Shown here in pieces: positions 28,112 through 37,563 of a DNA stretch of 64,000 bases. The stretch covers positions 1 through 64,000 of the forward strand of contig JADJII010000013.1 of assembly GCA_016707075.1 (NCBI GenBank), read 5' to 3'. This stretch comes from Egaibacter danicus (GTDB taxonomy: Bacteria; Pseudomonadota; Gammaproteobacteria; Burkholderiales; Burkholderiaceae_C). The notes beneath the pieces are model-generated. The model did not search any database and had not been told where the DNA came from. It worked only from the letters and a program-made list of their open reading frames with translations. Each line of letters begins with the position of its first letter. The first letter of the stretch is position 1. The translations under genes were made by a program, and so were the position numbers.

Positions 28112-29023
28112 CTATGTTTTTTGCGCTTGAACCATCTTCATCGCCGATGAAATGAGTGCAGACACTTCGGTCATATTGCTCGGCACCACCAGCGTGGTTG
28201 TGGCATCCGACGCCACGCGGGAATAGGCATCCACGGCTTTCTCGGCCACTTTGAGTTGTACGGCCTGTTCGCCACCCGGCTGGCGGATGGCAGCAGCGAT
28301 ACGCTCGATCGCTTGCCCCGTGGCTTCGGCGACGGCCAGAATGGACTGGGCATCCCCCTGAGCCTTGTTGATGACAGCCTGCTTTTCACCTTCGGATCGT
28401 GCGATGAAGGCCTCTCGCTCACCAGTGGCAATATTGATCTGTTCCTGACGGCGCCCCTCGGATGCGGCAATCAGCGCACGTTTTTCGCGCTCGGCAGTAA
28501 TTTGCGACTGCATCGCGTGCAGGATTTCTTTGGGTGGTGTGAGGTCCTTGATCTCGTACCGCAATACTTTGACGCCCCAGTTCAGGGCGGCCTCGTCGAT
28601 GGCTTGAACTACCTGGGCGTTGATGATGTCGCGTTCTTCAAACGTCTTGTCCAGTTCCAGTTTGCCGATCACGCTACGCAGCGACGTCTGAGCCAGTTGG
28701 GTAATGGCAATGATGTAGTTGGACGAGCCGTAGCTGGCGCGCATCGGGTCCGTGACCTGAAAGTACAGGATGCCATCCACCTGCAACTGCGTGTTATCCC
28801 GGGTGATACATACCTGGCTGGGCACATCCAGTGGCACTTCCTTGAGGCTGTGTTTGTAGGCCACCCGGTCAATAAATGGGACAAGGAAGTTCAGGCCCGG
28901 TGTAAGCGAGGAGTGGTACTTGCCCAGACGCTCCACCACCCAGGAATTTTGCTGCGGCACCACCTTGATGGAGCGCGTGATGAAGATGACAGCAATAACA
29001 AATATGACGAGAGCGACTTCCAT
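28112..29023 (-). CDS. SPFH/stomatin-family membrane protein (QmcA-like)
   Basis: 303 residues: one N-terminal TM helix (about 3-20), an SPFH/Band-7 domain (about 20-200, SWVVERLGKYHSSLTPGLNF) and a helical coiled-coil tail. In bacteria such proteins form membrane-microdomain rings and pair with NfeD proteins. Here the NfeD-like gene lies 18 bp upstream on the same strand, the common gene pair. Molecular role in this organism is unknown. Confidence 0.9.
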   Translation of the reverse strand: MEVALVIFVIAVIFITRSIKVVPQQNSWVVERLGKYHSSLTPGLNFLVPFIDRVAYKHSLKEVPLDVPSQVCITRDNTQLQVDGILYFQVTDPMRASYGSSNYIIAITQLAQTSLRSVIGKLELDKTFEERDIINAQVVQAIDEAALNWGVKVLRYEIKDLTPPKEILHAMQSQITAEREKRALIAASEGRRQEQINIATGEREAFIARSEGEKQAVINKAQGDAQSILAVAEATGQAIERIAAAIRQPGGEQAVQLKVAEKAVDAYSRVASDATTTLVVPSNMTEVSALISSAMKMVQAQKT

Positions 29024-29041
29024 GTTTGGCCTTTATTGAAT

Positions 29042-29467
29042 TTAGAGTTTGTCGACGAGAAGGCGATTGCCCACGAGTTCAGAAACCCGGTGCGCGCCCG
29101 CTGAAGGAGAAACACCCGTCCGGTGAATCGCCGTCCAGTTTGCTCCGCGATACTTGACTGCAGCGGTGCCATCCGGGTTCCAGGCCTCGATCTGAACCGT
29201 TTCACCTACGTCCAGATTCACGCTGCGCTGTGCCCGTGCAGAAGGGTCCGAGGGGCGTTTTTTCCGGAGCTGGTGCCACACCGCCACCGCCCCCCCGCCC
29301 ACTCCGGCAGCGATCAGCAGTTGGACCACCGTGCCTGCTCCGAGATGCGCAGCGACTGCAGCGCCAGCCATGCCCAGAGCCAGCATGAGCAGATAAAACG
29401 TCCCGGTCAGCAATTCCAGCGCTATCGCAGCGCCAGCCAGTAACCACCAGAGGGTCGATGGGGCCAT
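29042..29467 (-). CDS. NfeD-like membrane protein
   Basis: 141 residues from ATG 29467, chosen because AGGAG lies 7 nt upstream. Two to three TM helices about 5-70 (WWLLAGAAIALELLTGTFYL), then an OB-fold NfeD C-terminal domain (about 90-140, VNLDVGETVQIEAW). It is the short, protease-less NfeD form (YbbK/YbbL partner type) and forms an operon with the stomatin-like gene. Confidence 0.88.
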   Translation of the reverse strand: MAPSTLWWLLAGAAIALELLTGTFYLLMLALGMAGAAVAAHLGAGTVVQLLIAAGVGGGAVAVWHQLRKKRPSDPSARAQRSVNLDVGETVQIEAWNPDGTAAVKYRGANWTAIHRTGVSPSAGAHRVSELVGNRLLVDKL

Positions 29468-29600
29468 ACACACTCCTTTGTCTTCGTTGCACCACATTCT
29501 GCGGCAAATATGTTGCACCGCAAGGTGGGTGCCGCATTAATTCCTTACACTTCGCGCCTGTTTTCAATTTTCTGCATCCGTTAGCTGGCAAGGAGTGCCC

Positions 29601-31952
29601 ATGAAATTTCGCTTTCCCATCGTCATCATCGACGAGGACTTTCGCTCCGAGAACACGTCCGGCCTGGGTATTCGCGCCTTGGCGCAGGCCATCGAAGGCG
29701 AGGGGTTTGAGGTTCTGGGCGTTACCAGTTACGGTGATTTGAGTCAGTTTGCCCAGCAGCAAAGCCGCGCCAGCGCGTTCATCCTGTCTATCGACGACGA
29801 AGAGTTCACGCCTGGGCCTGATCTGGACCCTGCGGTGCTGAATCTGCGCCATTTCATCGAAGAAGTGCGTCGCAAGAACCTGGACGTGCCGATTTATGTG
29901 TACGGTGAAACCAAAACGAGCCGCCATATCCCGAACGACATCCTGCGCGAACTGCATGGCTTCATTCACATGTTCGAGGACACCCCGGAGTTTGTCGCGC
30001 GCCACATCATCCGGGAGGCCAAGAGTTACCTGGAAGGCGTACAGCCGCCGTTTTTCAAGGCATTGCTGGACTACGCCGAAGACGGCTCTTATTCGTGGCA
30101 TTGCCCCGGCCACTCGGGTGGCGTGGCATTCCTGAAGAGCCCGGTGGGCCAGATGTTCCACCAGTTTTTTGGTGAAAACATGCTGCGCGCCGACGTGTGC
30201 AATGCCGTGGAGGAGCTGGGCCAGTTACTGGACCACGACGGCGCCATTGGAGCCAGCGAGCGCAATGCAGCGCGCATTTTCAATGCCGACCACTGCTTCT
30301 TTGTGACCAACGGCACCAGCACCTCCAACAAGATGGTCTGGCACCATACCGTGGCGCCGGGTGACGTGGTGGTGGTGGACCGCAACTGCCACAAGTCCAT
30401 CCTGCATTCCATCATCATGACCGGCTCCATCCCGGTGTTTTTGAAGCCTACGCGCAACCACTTCGGCATCATCGGCCCGATTCCGCAGAGTGAGTTTGAG
30501 CCAGCAGCCATCAAGGCCAAGATCAAGGCCAATCCCTTGCTCAAGGGCGTGGATGCCGACAAAGTCAAGCCGCGCGTATTGACCATCACGCAATCAACCT
30601 ACGACGGCGTGTTGTACAACACCGAAACCATCAAGGGCATGCTGGACGGCTACGTGGACAACCTGCATTTCGACGAAGCCTGGTTGCCCCATGCCGCATT
30701 TCACCCCTTTTATGGCTCGTACCACGCCATGGGCAAGAAGCGGGTGCGTCCAAAAAACGCCGTGGTGTATGCCACGCAATCCATTCACAAGCTGCTGGCC
30801 GGTATCAGCCAGGCCAGCCATGTGCTGGTGCAGGATGCGCAGAACACCAAGCTGGACCGGCATCTGTTCAACGAAGCCTACCTGATGCACACGTCCACGT
30901 CGCCGCAATACAGCATCATCGCCAGCTGCGACGTGGCCGCTGCCATGATGGAGCCACCGGGTGGCACCGCGCTGGTAGAAGAGAGCATCGCCGAAGCGCT
31001 GGATTTCCGTCGCGCCATGCGCAAGATTGACGATGAATACGGTGAAGACTGGTGGTTCAAGGTCTGGGGGCCACAGGAATTCGCCGAAGAAGGCATTGGT
31101 CGTGCGGACGACTGGATCATCAAGGGTGAATCCAAAAACGCGAAGGCGGGCGTCAACTGGCACGGCTTTGGCAAAATGGCCACCGGTTTCAACATGCTGG
31201 ATCCCATCAAATCCACCATCGTGACGCCGGGCATGGACCTGAACGGCAAGTTCGCCAAGACCGGCATTCCGGCCAGCATCGTCACCAAGTTTCTGGCCGA
31301 GCACGGCGTGGTGGTCGAAAAGACCGGGCTCTACAGCTTCTTCATCATGTTCACCATCGGCATCACCAAGGGCCGCTGGAACACCATGCTCACTGCCCTG
31401 CAGCAATTCAAGGACGACTACGCCAAGAACCAGCCGATGTGGCGCATCCTGCCAGAGTTCTGCCAGAAGTACCCTCGCTACGAAAAAATGGGTCTGGCCG
31501 ACTTGTGTCAGCATCTGCACGCGCTGTATGCCAAGTACGACATAGCCCGGCTCACCACCGAGATGTATTTAAGCGACCTGACCCCGGCCATGAAGCCCAG
31601 CGACGCCTACGCGCACATCGCCCATCGCAAGACCGAACGCGTGGAGATTGATGAGCTGGAAGGGCGCATCACGGTGGGTTTGGTCACGCCTTACCCACCC
31701 GGCATCCCGCTGCTGATTCCGGGCGAGGTGTTCAACAAGAAAATTGTGGACTACCTGAAGTTTTCTCGGGAGTTCAACACCCAGTGCCCTGGTTTTGAGA
31801 GCGACATTCATGGGCTGGTCGAGATTGAAGGCGAGGACGGCAAGATGCATTACTACGCAGACTGTGTGGCGACGCCCGAGCCGGAGACTGCCGTGGTACC
31901 CGGACGGATGGTCCAGGTAGGTAACACCGGCCCCTACCGCCGGACCATCTAG
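29601..31952 (+). CDS. Arginine/lysine/ornithine decarboxylase (PLP, prokaryotic fold-III type)
   Basis: 783-residue group III basic-amino-acid decarboxylase: response-regulator-like wing domain (about 1-125), PLP domain with lysine K397 in ATQSIHKLLAGISQ, and a C-terminal domain. Length and domains match AdiA/LdcC/SpeF. The product would be agmatine, cadaverine or putrescine; which one cannot be decided by eye. ATG 29601 follows AAGGAG at good spacing; GTG 29595 is an alternative. Monocistronic, divergent from the nfeD-like gene and followed by a dispersed repeat. Confidence 0.9.
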   Translation: MKFRFPIVIIDEDFRSENTSGLGIRALAQAIEGEGFEVLGVTSYGDLSQFAQQQSRASAFILSIDDEEFTPGPDLDPAVLNLRHFIEEVRRKNLDVPIYVYGETKTSRHIPNDILRELHGFIHMFEDTPEFVARHIIREAKSYLEGVQPPFFKALLDYAEDGSYSWHCPGHSGGVAFLKSPVGQMFHQFFGENMLRADVCNAVEELGQLLDHDGAIGASERNAARIFNADHCFFVTNGTSTSNKMVWHHTVAPGDVVVVDRNCHKSILHSIIMTGSIPVFLKPTRNHFGIIGPIPQSEFEPAAIKAKIKANPLLKGVDADKVKPRVLTITQSTYDGVLYNTETIKGMLDGYVDNLHFDEAWLPHAAFHPFYGSYHAMGKKRVRPKNAVVYATQSIHKLLAGISQASHVLVQDAQNTKLDRHLFNEAYLMHTSTSPQYSIIASCDVAAAMMEPPGGTALVEESIAEALDFRRAMRKIDDEYGEDWWFKVWGPQEFAEEGIGRADDWIIKGESKNAKAGVNWHGFGKMATGFNMLDPIKSTIVTPGMDLNGKFAKTGIPASIVTKFLAEHGVVVEKTGLYSFFIMFTIGITKGRWNTMLTALQQFKDDYAKNQPMWRILPEFCQKYPRYEKMGLADLCQHLHALYAKYDIARLTTEMYLSDLTPAMKPSDAYAHIAHRKTERVEIDELEGRITVGLVTPYPPGIPLLIPGEVFNKKIVDYLKFSREFNTQCPGFESDIHGLVEIEGEDGKMHYYADCVATPEPETAVVPGRMVQVGNTGPYRRTI

Positions 31953-31972
31953 TTTCGATCAGGGTGTGAGTT

Positions 31973-32030
31973 GCTACAAAAATAGTAGCTGCTTGCGCTT
32001 ATTTCATAGAGGTTTGATGCCAATTTGGCA
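31973..32030 (-). repeat. Dispersed palindrome-ended repeat, copy 6 (intergenic, most complete)
   Basis: Opposite orientation, between convergent genes. Begins with the 17-nt GCTACAAAAATAGTAGC (31973-31989), continues TGCTTGCGCTTATTTCATAG and ends with TGCCAATTTGGCA, a perfect 13-nt palindrome (32018-32030). This copy shows that both ends of the element are palindromic. Confidence 0.85.
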
Positions 32031-32042
32031 CTCAATTCCCTT

Positions 32043-32894
32043 TTAATCTTCGCGTACCCGCATGAAGCTGGCAAAGCGCGGCGTACCGCTGTCGTTCAGG
32101 CCGCGGAACCGGTAGGTCACCAGCGTCCCCAAGGGCGGTGGGTTGTCTCGCTGGGCATCCTTGAGCCCGGTACCCAGCTTGAAACGTCGCGCGGGCCGTC
32201 CGTTGATGGCGGGCATCTCGACCAGCAGCGCACCCGTTTTTCCGGCGTATTTGCCCTTGCCGGGAACATGAGCGACGACGCGTGCCTCGGCATCCTCAAA
32301 GGGTTTGAATTTGAGCAAGTCGTCGTTGCGCTGCGCCTTGTAAAGCGACGCACCGCGGTGCAGCATCAGGCCTTCGCCGCCCTGCTTGACCGTGTCGCTC
32401 AGCATGCGTGCGAGCGCGTGATGGTTCGCTACCTTCACTTGTACCACTGCCTGCACCCAAGTCTGATTGATGCGGCTGACCTGGCTATTCAACACCGCAA
32501 TACGTTCGGTGAATGTGCCACCTTCGGCGGGCAAGTCAAAGACCATAAACCGCATGCCGCGCCAAGCCTCATCGTTTGGCGTCTGTTGCCGCACGGTGGA
32601 TACCGCTTTGGCAAACTGGCCACGACCCGCCCACAGTTCGCCATCCATCGGCGTCTTCGGCCATCCCGCCGTGAACCAGGCGGGCGCAGCGATGCGCTCG
32701 CCGCCACGGGTCAGCAGTTTGTCGCCATCCCAGTAGCCGCGCACGCCGTCGTATTTCTCGCTGACCCAATAGTCCGGCAGGGAAACCCCGCTCCGATAGA
32801 CCTTGGCCAGCATCAGGGGCGGCGCCTGTTCGCCCGCAAACACCGGTGGAACCGGGGTCAGCCAGCCCGCGAGGGCCAGCACAAGCGGGAGCAT
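32043..32894 (-). CDS. Secreted (Lig E-type) ATP-dependent DNA ligase
   Basis: 283-residue minimal ATP-dependent DNA ligase. The N-terminus (MLPLVLALAGWLTPVPPVFA) looks like a signal peptide with cleavage near AFAG-type VFA-G. Motif I is K47-YDGVR in VSEKYDGVRGYWDG; MDGELWAGRG, GGEGLMLHRG and DLLKFKPF follow as motifs III-V, and a short OB fold ends the protein. No C-terminal extra domains. Such periplasmic ligases (Lig E) are known in proteobacteria, some linked to DNA uptake or biofilm DNA. ATG 32894 is used since it starts the signal peptide. Convergent with the decarboxylase. Confidence 0.87.
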   Translation of the reverse strand: MLPLVLALAGWLTPVPPVFAGEQAPPLMLAKVYRSGVSLPDYWVSEKYDGVRGYWDGDKLLTRGGERIAAPAWFTAGWPKTPMDGELWAGRGQFAKAVSTVRQQTPNDEAWRGMRFMVFDLPAEGGTFTERIAVLNSQVSRINQTWVQAVVQVKVANHHALARMLSDTVKQGGEGLMLHRGASLYKAQRNDDLLKFKPFEDAEARVVAHVPGKGKYAGKTGALLVEMPAINGRPARRFKLGTGLKDAQRDNPPPLGTLVTYRFRGLNDSGTPRFASFMRVRED

Positions 32895-33017
32895 TCTGGT
32901 TCGAAGAGCGCGTGAGGGCCGTTGGCTAGCGTTGGTGACGGATGGGTTTGCAGGGTAGGTGCAGAGGTTGTTTGCTGGGGCATGTCGGGTTCCAGAAGTG
33001 CCCCACAATGTAACCCC

Positions 33018-33791
33018 ATGAACTTGTCGCACCCTGCAACCCTGAGCAACAATGACATCGAAAGCCTGGAACGCGCCACGCTGGCCGCCGTTTCGCCCGA
33101 GGCCGTCGAAGAACTGGAAGGCTGGCTTTTGCCGTTTGACAGCGGCACGATCGGCCGCGCCAAAAGCGCCGTGCCAATGTCGCATACCCTGTCGCACCCC
33201 GTTACCCATGAAACGCTGGTCGCCCGGATAGAAGCGCGTTACACCGAGCGTGGCATGAAACCCATGTTTCGTGTTGCAACCGCGGCTTGCTTTGACATCT
33301 TTCGTCAGGAGTTGACGCGCCGTGGCTACGTGGCTGGCAAGCCCACGCTGGTGCAAACCGGTTCCGCCCGGATCATCCGCCAGGTTGCCACACAACCCGT
33401 CGCAGACATCGGCGATACACCAGACGCCGCCTGGGCCGCACTATTTCTGGGTGAAGGTTTCGATCCGGTAGATGGCGCCAGTCGAGTCAGGTCACTCAGC
33501 CGGGCGCAGGGATCGGTCTATGCCAGTCTGAGGGAGTCAGGCCAGACTGTAGCCGCTGGTGCGGGCTCCTACAGTAACGGCTGGGCCAGTGTGCATGGCA
33601 TGCGCACAGATCAGGCTCACCGCGGCAGGGGTTTGGCGGGCAGGGTGCTGGCGGCGCTGGCAGACGAGGCAGCTCGCCGTGACCTGGACCGGACGTTCTT
33701 GCAGGTGGAGGCAGGCAACCTTGCGGCGCAGGCGCTGTACCGGCGCGCCGGGTTCACAACGGCCTGGGCCTACGAATACTGGTCTTTTTAG
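33018..33791 (+). CDS. GNAT-family N-acetyltransferase
   Basis: 257 residues from ATG 33018. The C-terminal GNAT domain (about 130-255) has the acetyl-CoA motif TDQAHRGRGLAGRVLAALAD and the motif B stretch FLQVEAGNLAAQALYRRAGF. The N-terminal half (ELEGWLLPFDSGTIGRAKSA) is a separate GNAT-like lobe found in two-domain members. Substrate unknown. Divergent from the DNA ligase gene, 123 bp between starts. Confidence 0.85.
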   Translation: MNLSHPATLSNNDIESLERATLAAVSPEAVEELEGWLLPFDSGTIGRAKSAVPMSHTLSHPVTHETLVARIEARYTERGMKPMFRVATAACFDIFRQELTRRGYVAGKPTLVQTGSARIIRQVATQPVADIGDTPDAAWAALFLGEGFDPVDGASRVRSLSRAQGSVYASLRESGQTVAAGAGSYSNGWASVHGMRTDQAHRGRGLAGRVLAALADEAARRDLDRTFLQVEAGNLAAQALYRRAGFTTAWAYEYWSF

Positions 33792-33850
33792 GCATGAAAA
33801 GTGCCTCTAGACCTTATGGGTTATGCGTGAGTAGCTACTGAATTAATAGC
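33791..33850 (+). repeat. Dispersed palindrome-ended repeat, copy 7 (intergenic)
   Basis: Starts with the hairpin GGCATGAAAAGTGCC (33791-33805), then TCTAGACCTTATGGG, TTATGCGTGAGTA, and ends with the 17-nt GCTACTGAATTAATAGC (33834-33850). It abuts the stop codon of the acetyltransferase gene and lies between convergent genes. Confidence 0.85.
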
Positions 33851-33885
33851 AATTCGCGGGCCCGCCCGCCGGGCCGGACAGCGCT

Positions 33886-34680
33886 TCAGGCCGCGTCAGT
33901 CTCGCGGCTGATGCCTGCTGTGTGGCTGAAGCCGCCGTCCACATAGGTAATCTCCGCCGTCACGCCACTTGCTAGGTCGGACAGCAGGAACGCAGCCACG
34001 TTGCCTACGTCTTCAATCGTCACATTGCGCCGCAGGGGCGACGCGGCAGCGACCATGCCCAGCAATTTGCCAAAATCCTTGATGCCGCTGGCTGCCAGTG
34101 TCTTGATGGGGCCGGCGCTGATGCCATTGACCCGCATGCCACGTGGGCCCAGGGATTCGGCCAGATAGCGCACGCTGGCTTCCAGGCTGGCCTTGGCCAG
34201 GCCCATGGTGTTGTAGTTCGGGATGGTGCGCAACGAGCCCAGATAGGTCAGCGTCAGCAAGGCCGACTTGTCATTCAGGTACGGCAGGGCCGCCTTGGCC
34301 ATCGCCGGGAAGCTGTAGGCGCTGATGTCGTGGGCAATGCGAAAGCTTTCGCGGTTCAGGCCGTCCAGAAAGTCACCGGCAATGGCTTCACGTGGGGCAA
34401 AGCCGATGCTGTGCACAAAACCGTCGAACTTCGGCCACACCAGGGTCAGGTCGGTAAACAGTTTGGCAATCTGGGCATCGTCACCCACATCGCAGTCATA
34501 GATCAGGCTGGAGCCAAAGTCTGCGGCAAATTCGGTGATGCGATCCTTGAAGCGCTCGCCCACGTAGCTGAAGGCCAGCTCGGCACCCTGAGAATGGCAG
34601 GCCTTGGCAATGCCATAGGCAATGGAGCGGTTGCTCAGAACACCCGTGATCAACAATTTTTTGCCGGTCAGAAAACCCAT
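33886..34680 (-). CDS. fabI: Enoyl-ACP reductase (NADH) FabI
   Basis: 264-residue short-chain dehydrogenase-type enoyl reductase of the last step of each fatty-acid elongation cycle. NAD site GVLSNRSIAYGIAKA, catalytic Tyr-x6-Lys in PNYNTMGLAKASLEA, and the FabI-type AGPIKTLAASGI segment (target region of triclosan-type inhibitors). Length normal. Divergent from the yejA-like gene; only 37 bp separate the starts. Confidence 0.95.
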   Translation of the reverse strand: MGFLTGKKLLITGVLSNRSIAYGIAKACHSQGAELAFSYVGERFKDRITEFAADFGSSLIYDCDVGDDAQIAKLFTDLTLVWPKFDGFVHSIGFAPREAIAGDFLDGLNRESFRIAHDISAYSFPAMAKAALPYLNDKSALLTLTYLGSLRTIPNYNTMGLAKASLEASVRYLAESLGPRGMRVNGISAGPIKTLAASGIKDFGKLLGMVAAASPLRRNVTIEDVGNVAAFLLSDLASGVTAEITYVDGGFSHTAGISRETDAA

Positions 34681-34717
34681 TTATTTGTCTCCAGAAAATT
34701 TCCTGCAGAATTGTCGC

Positions 34718-36526
34718 ATGCGAAGTTTGCTGATCTGGGGGTTTTTGGCCGTTTGCGCGCCGTCATGGGCCGCACACGGCTACGCGTTGTGGGGCGACCT
34801 GAAATACCCGGCGAACTTCAGCCACTTTGATTACGTCAACCCCGACGCCCCCAAACGTGGCGAATTGCGGCTGGTCAGCAACCTGCGGGTGTCCACCTTT
34901 GACAAATACAACCCGTTCACGATCAAGGGCAATGCCCCGGCTTACCTGTCGGACCTGATGTTTGACTCCCTGCTGACCGGTTCGCTGGACGAAACCGGCT
35001 CGGGCTATGGTCTGCTCGCCAGCGATGTGGAGGTGGCGGCCGACGGTAAAAGCGCGCTGTTCAAAATTCGTCTGCAGGCCCGTTTTCACAATGGCGACCC
35101 GGTGCTGGCTGCGGATGTCAAACACAGTTATGACACGCTGATGGGGCCCTTTACATCTCCCGCGTATAAAAACCTGCTCGAAGACGTGGCCGGGCTGGAT
35201 GTGGTGGATGAACGCACTGTGCGCTACCGGTTCAAAAAGCCCAACCGCGAACTCCCGCTGACTGTCGGTGGTCTGCCGGTGTTCAGCCGGCAGTGGGGCG
35301 TGGATCCCAACGTGAATGGCGGCAAGCCCAAGCCGTTCGACAAGGTGGTGACCGACATCCCGATTGGCAGCGGCCCCTACAAAATCGGCCCGGTACGCTT
35401 TGGCAAGGACATCACCTACGTGCGTGACCCCAACTACTGGGCGAAAGACTTGAACGCGCGCCGCGGCACCAGCAACTTCGAGCGCATTACCGTGAAGATT
35501 TACAAGGACAACACGGCCCGGCTGGAAGCGCTGAAAGCCGGGGAGTTCGATTTGATGCGGTTTTTCTCGGCTGGCGACTGGGCACGCCGGGTCAGTGGCA
35601 AACGCTTTGACACGGGTGAGCTGGTCAAAACCGAATTCAAGCACCGGTTGCCATCCGGTTTTCAGAGCTACGTGCTCAATACGCGGCGCGACCAGTTCAA
35701 GGACGTGCGGGTGCGTGAGGCGCTCGGACTGGCCATGGACTACGAATGGATGAACCGCCAACTGTTCTACAACGCCTACCAGCGGGTGCAAGGGTTGTTT
35801 GGCAACACGGACTGTCAGGCGAATGGACTGCCCAGCCCGGAAGAACTGGCGCTGATGGAGCCGTGGCGCAAGGACATTCCCGCTGCCGCGTTCGGTCCGA
35901 TGTTTGCGGCACCCCGTACGGATGGCGACTCGTCGCTGCGGGCAAATCTGCGCAAGGCGCAAGCGCTGCTGAAAGATGCCGGTTGGGAGGTGCGTGACGG
36001 CGCCTTGCGCAACGCACAGGGCAAGGCGTTTGAAATCGAATACCTGGACAGCAACGAGACCGGCGCGCGGGTGGTGTCGCCCTGGGCCCGAAACCTCGAA
36101 AAACTCGGTATCAAGCTGAACTTTCGCCCCGTGGACTTCGCGCTGTACCAGCAGCGGCTGCAAAAGTTTGAGTTCGACATTACCTCGCTGGCCTACGGTG
36201 GCACACACAACCCCGGGCAGGAGTACGCCGATATTTTTGGCTCAAAGGCGGCCGACACGGAAGACTCCGGTAACCTGTCGGGTGTGAAGAACCCCGCCAT
36301 CGATGCGCTGGTAACGCAGATGACCGGCGCCAAAACCAAGGCCGAACTGCTGCCCGCCTGTCGTGCGCTGGAGCGTGTTGTCAGCCACAGCCACTTGCTG
36401 ATTCCGCAGTGGACGGCGGGCACGCATCGCATGGTCTACAACGTCTGGCGTCTGGCAAAACCCGACGCCATGCCACCGTATGCAGCCGGTGAAACCTGGG
36501 CCATCGATACCTGGTGGGCGAAATAG
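34718..36526 (+). CDS. yejA: Peptide ABC transporter substrate-binding protein (YejA-like)
   Basis: 602-residue SBP family 5 protein. Signal peptide MRSLLIWGFLAVCAPSWA, mature start HGYALWGDLKYPANFSHFDY, characteristic of YejA. ATG 34718 is chosen because it begins the signal peptide; the frame stays open further upstream. First gene of a four-gene operon with two permeases and a double ATPase. E. coli YejABEF imports microcin C and formylated or short peptides; the ligand here is inferred from that. Confidence 0.9.
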   Translation: MRSLLIWGFLAVCAPSWAAHGYALWGDLKYPANFSHFDYVNPDAPKRGELRLVSNLRVSTFDKYNPFTIKGNAPAYLSDLMFDSLLTGSLDETGSGYGLLASDVEVAADGKSALFKIRLQARFHNGDPVLAADVKHSYDTLMGPFTSPAYKNLLEDVAGLDVVDERTVRYRFKKPNRELPLTVGGLPVFSRQWGVDPNVNGGKPKPFDKVVTDIPIGSGPYKIGPVRFGKDITYVRDPNYWAKDLNARRGTSNFERITVKIYKDNTARLEALKAGEFDLMRFFSAGDWARRVSGKRFDTGELVKTEFKHRLPSGFQSYVLNTRRDQFKDVRVREALGLAMDYEWMNRQLFYNAYQRVQGLFGNTDCQANGLPSPEELALMEPWRKDIPAAAFGPMFAAPRTDGDSSLRANLRKAQALLKDAGWEVRDGALRNAQGKAFEIEYLDSNETGARVVSPWARNLEKLGIKLNFRPVDFALYQQRLQKFEFDITSLAYGGTHNPGQEYADIFGSKAADTEDSGNLSGVKNPAIDALVTQMTGAKTKAELLPACRALERVVSHSHLLIPQWTAGTHRMVYNVWRLAKPDAMPPYAAGETWAIDTWWAK

Positions 36527-36528
36527 CC

Positions 36529-37563
36529 ATGCTGACCTATATCCTCAAACGGCTGTTGCTGATGGTGCCCACGCTGCTGGGTGTGCTGCTGATCACATTT
36601 ATCGTCGTGCAGTTTGTGCCTGGCGGCCCGGTGGAGCAGTACATGGCCGAGGCCAAAGCGAAAACCGGCTCGGGGTCGGGCGGTGAGGGCGGGGGGCTGT
36701 CGTACCGCGGCTCTCAGGGGGTGGACCCCAAACGCGTGGAGCAGATCAAGGCCCTGTATGGCTTTGACAAGCCCGCGCCCGAGCGCTTCATGCAGATGCT
36801 GGGGCAATTTGCGCGGTTTGATCTGGGCAAGAGCTTTTTCCAGAACAAAAGCGTAGCCGAGCTCATTTGGGAGAAGATGCCGGTCTCCATCAGTCTGGGT
36901 CTGTGGACTTTTTTCATCAGTTATCTGGTTGCCGTTCCCTTGGGTGTGGCCAAGGCCGTGCGTGCCGGGTCGCGCTTTGATCTGGTGACGACCTTGCTGG
37001 TGCTGGTGGGCTATGCGATTCCAGGTTTTGTGCTGGGCGTGGCGCTGCTGGTCATTTTTGGTGGCCAGTTGCAATGGTTCCCGCTGCGCGGTTTGACCTC
37101 CAGCAATTGGGATGAACTGACCTGGGGAGCGCGTATCGTGGATTACATCTGGCACATCGCCATGCCGGTAACAGCCATGGTTCTGGGCAGCTTTGCCGTC
37201 ACCGCCATGCTGACCAAGAACGCGTTTCTGGAAGAAATCCGCAAGCAATACGTGGTGACCGCCCGGGCCAAGGGCTTGGGTGAAAAGCAGGTGTTGTGGA
37301 AACACGTGTTCCGTAACGCGCTGATTCCCATCATCACCGGTTTTCCGGCTGCGTTCATCGGTGCATTCTTCACCGGCTCGCTGCTGATCGAGACGCTGTT
37401 TTCGCTGGATGGGCTGGGTTTGCTGAGTTATGAGAGCGTCATCCGCCGCGACTACCCGGTGGTGATGGGCACGCTGTATTTTTTCACGCTGATTGGCCTG
37501 GTGACCAAGCTGATTTCCGATTTGTCATATGTCTGGGTGGATCCGCGTGTCAAGTTTGACTAA
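36529..37563 (+). CDS. yejB: Peptide ABC transporter permease (YejB-like)
   Basis: 344-residue permease from ATG 36529, 2 bp after the yejA stop. Six TM helices; the first, MLTYILKRLLLMVPTLLGVL, is typical of DppB/YejB. A Gly-rich insertion (GSGSGGEGGG) near residue 48-57 precedes the family loop. The EAA cytoplasmic loop is YVVTARAKGLGEKQVLWKHV. Overlaps the next permease gene. Confidence 0.92.
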   Translation: MLTYILKRLLLMVPTLLGVLLITFIVVQFVPGGPVEQYMAEAKAKTGSGSGGEGGGLSYRGSQGVDPKRVEQIKALYGFDKPAPERFMQMLGQFARFDLGKSFFQNKSVAELIWEKMPVSISLGLWTFFISYLVAVPLGVAKAVRAGSRFDLVTTLLVLVGYAIPGFVLGVALLVIFGGQLQWFPLRGLTSSNWDELTWGARIVDYIWHIAMPVTAMVLGSFAVTAMLTKNAFLEEIRKQYVVTARAKGLGEKQVLWKHVFRNALIPIITGFPAAFIGAFFTGSLLIETLFSLDGLGLLSYESVIRRDYPVVMGTLYFFTLIGLVTKLISDLSYVWVDPRVKFD

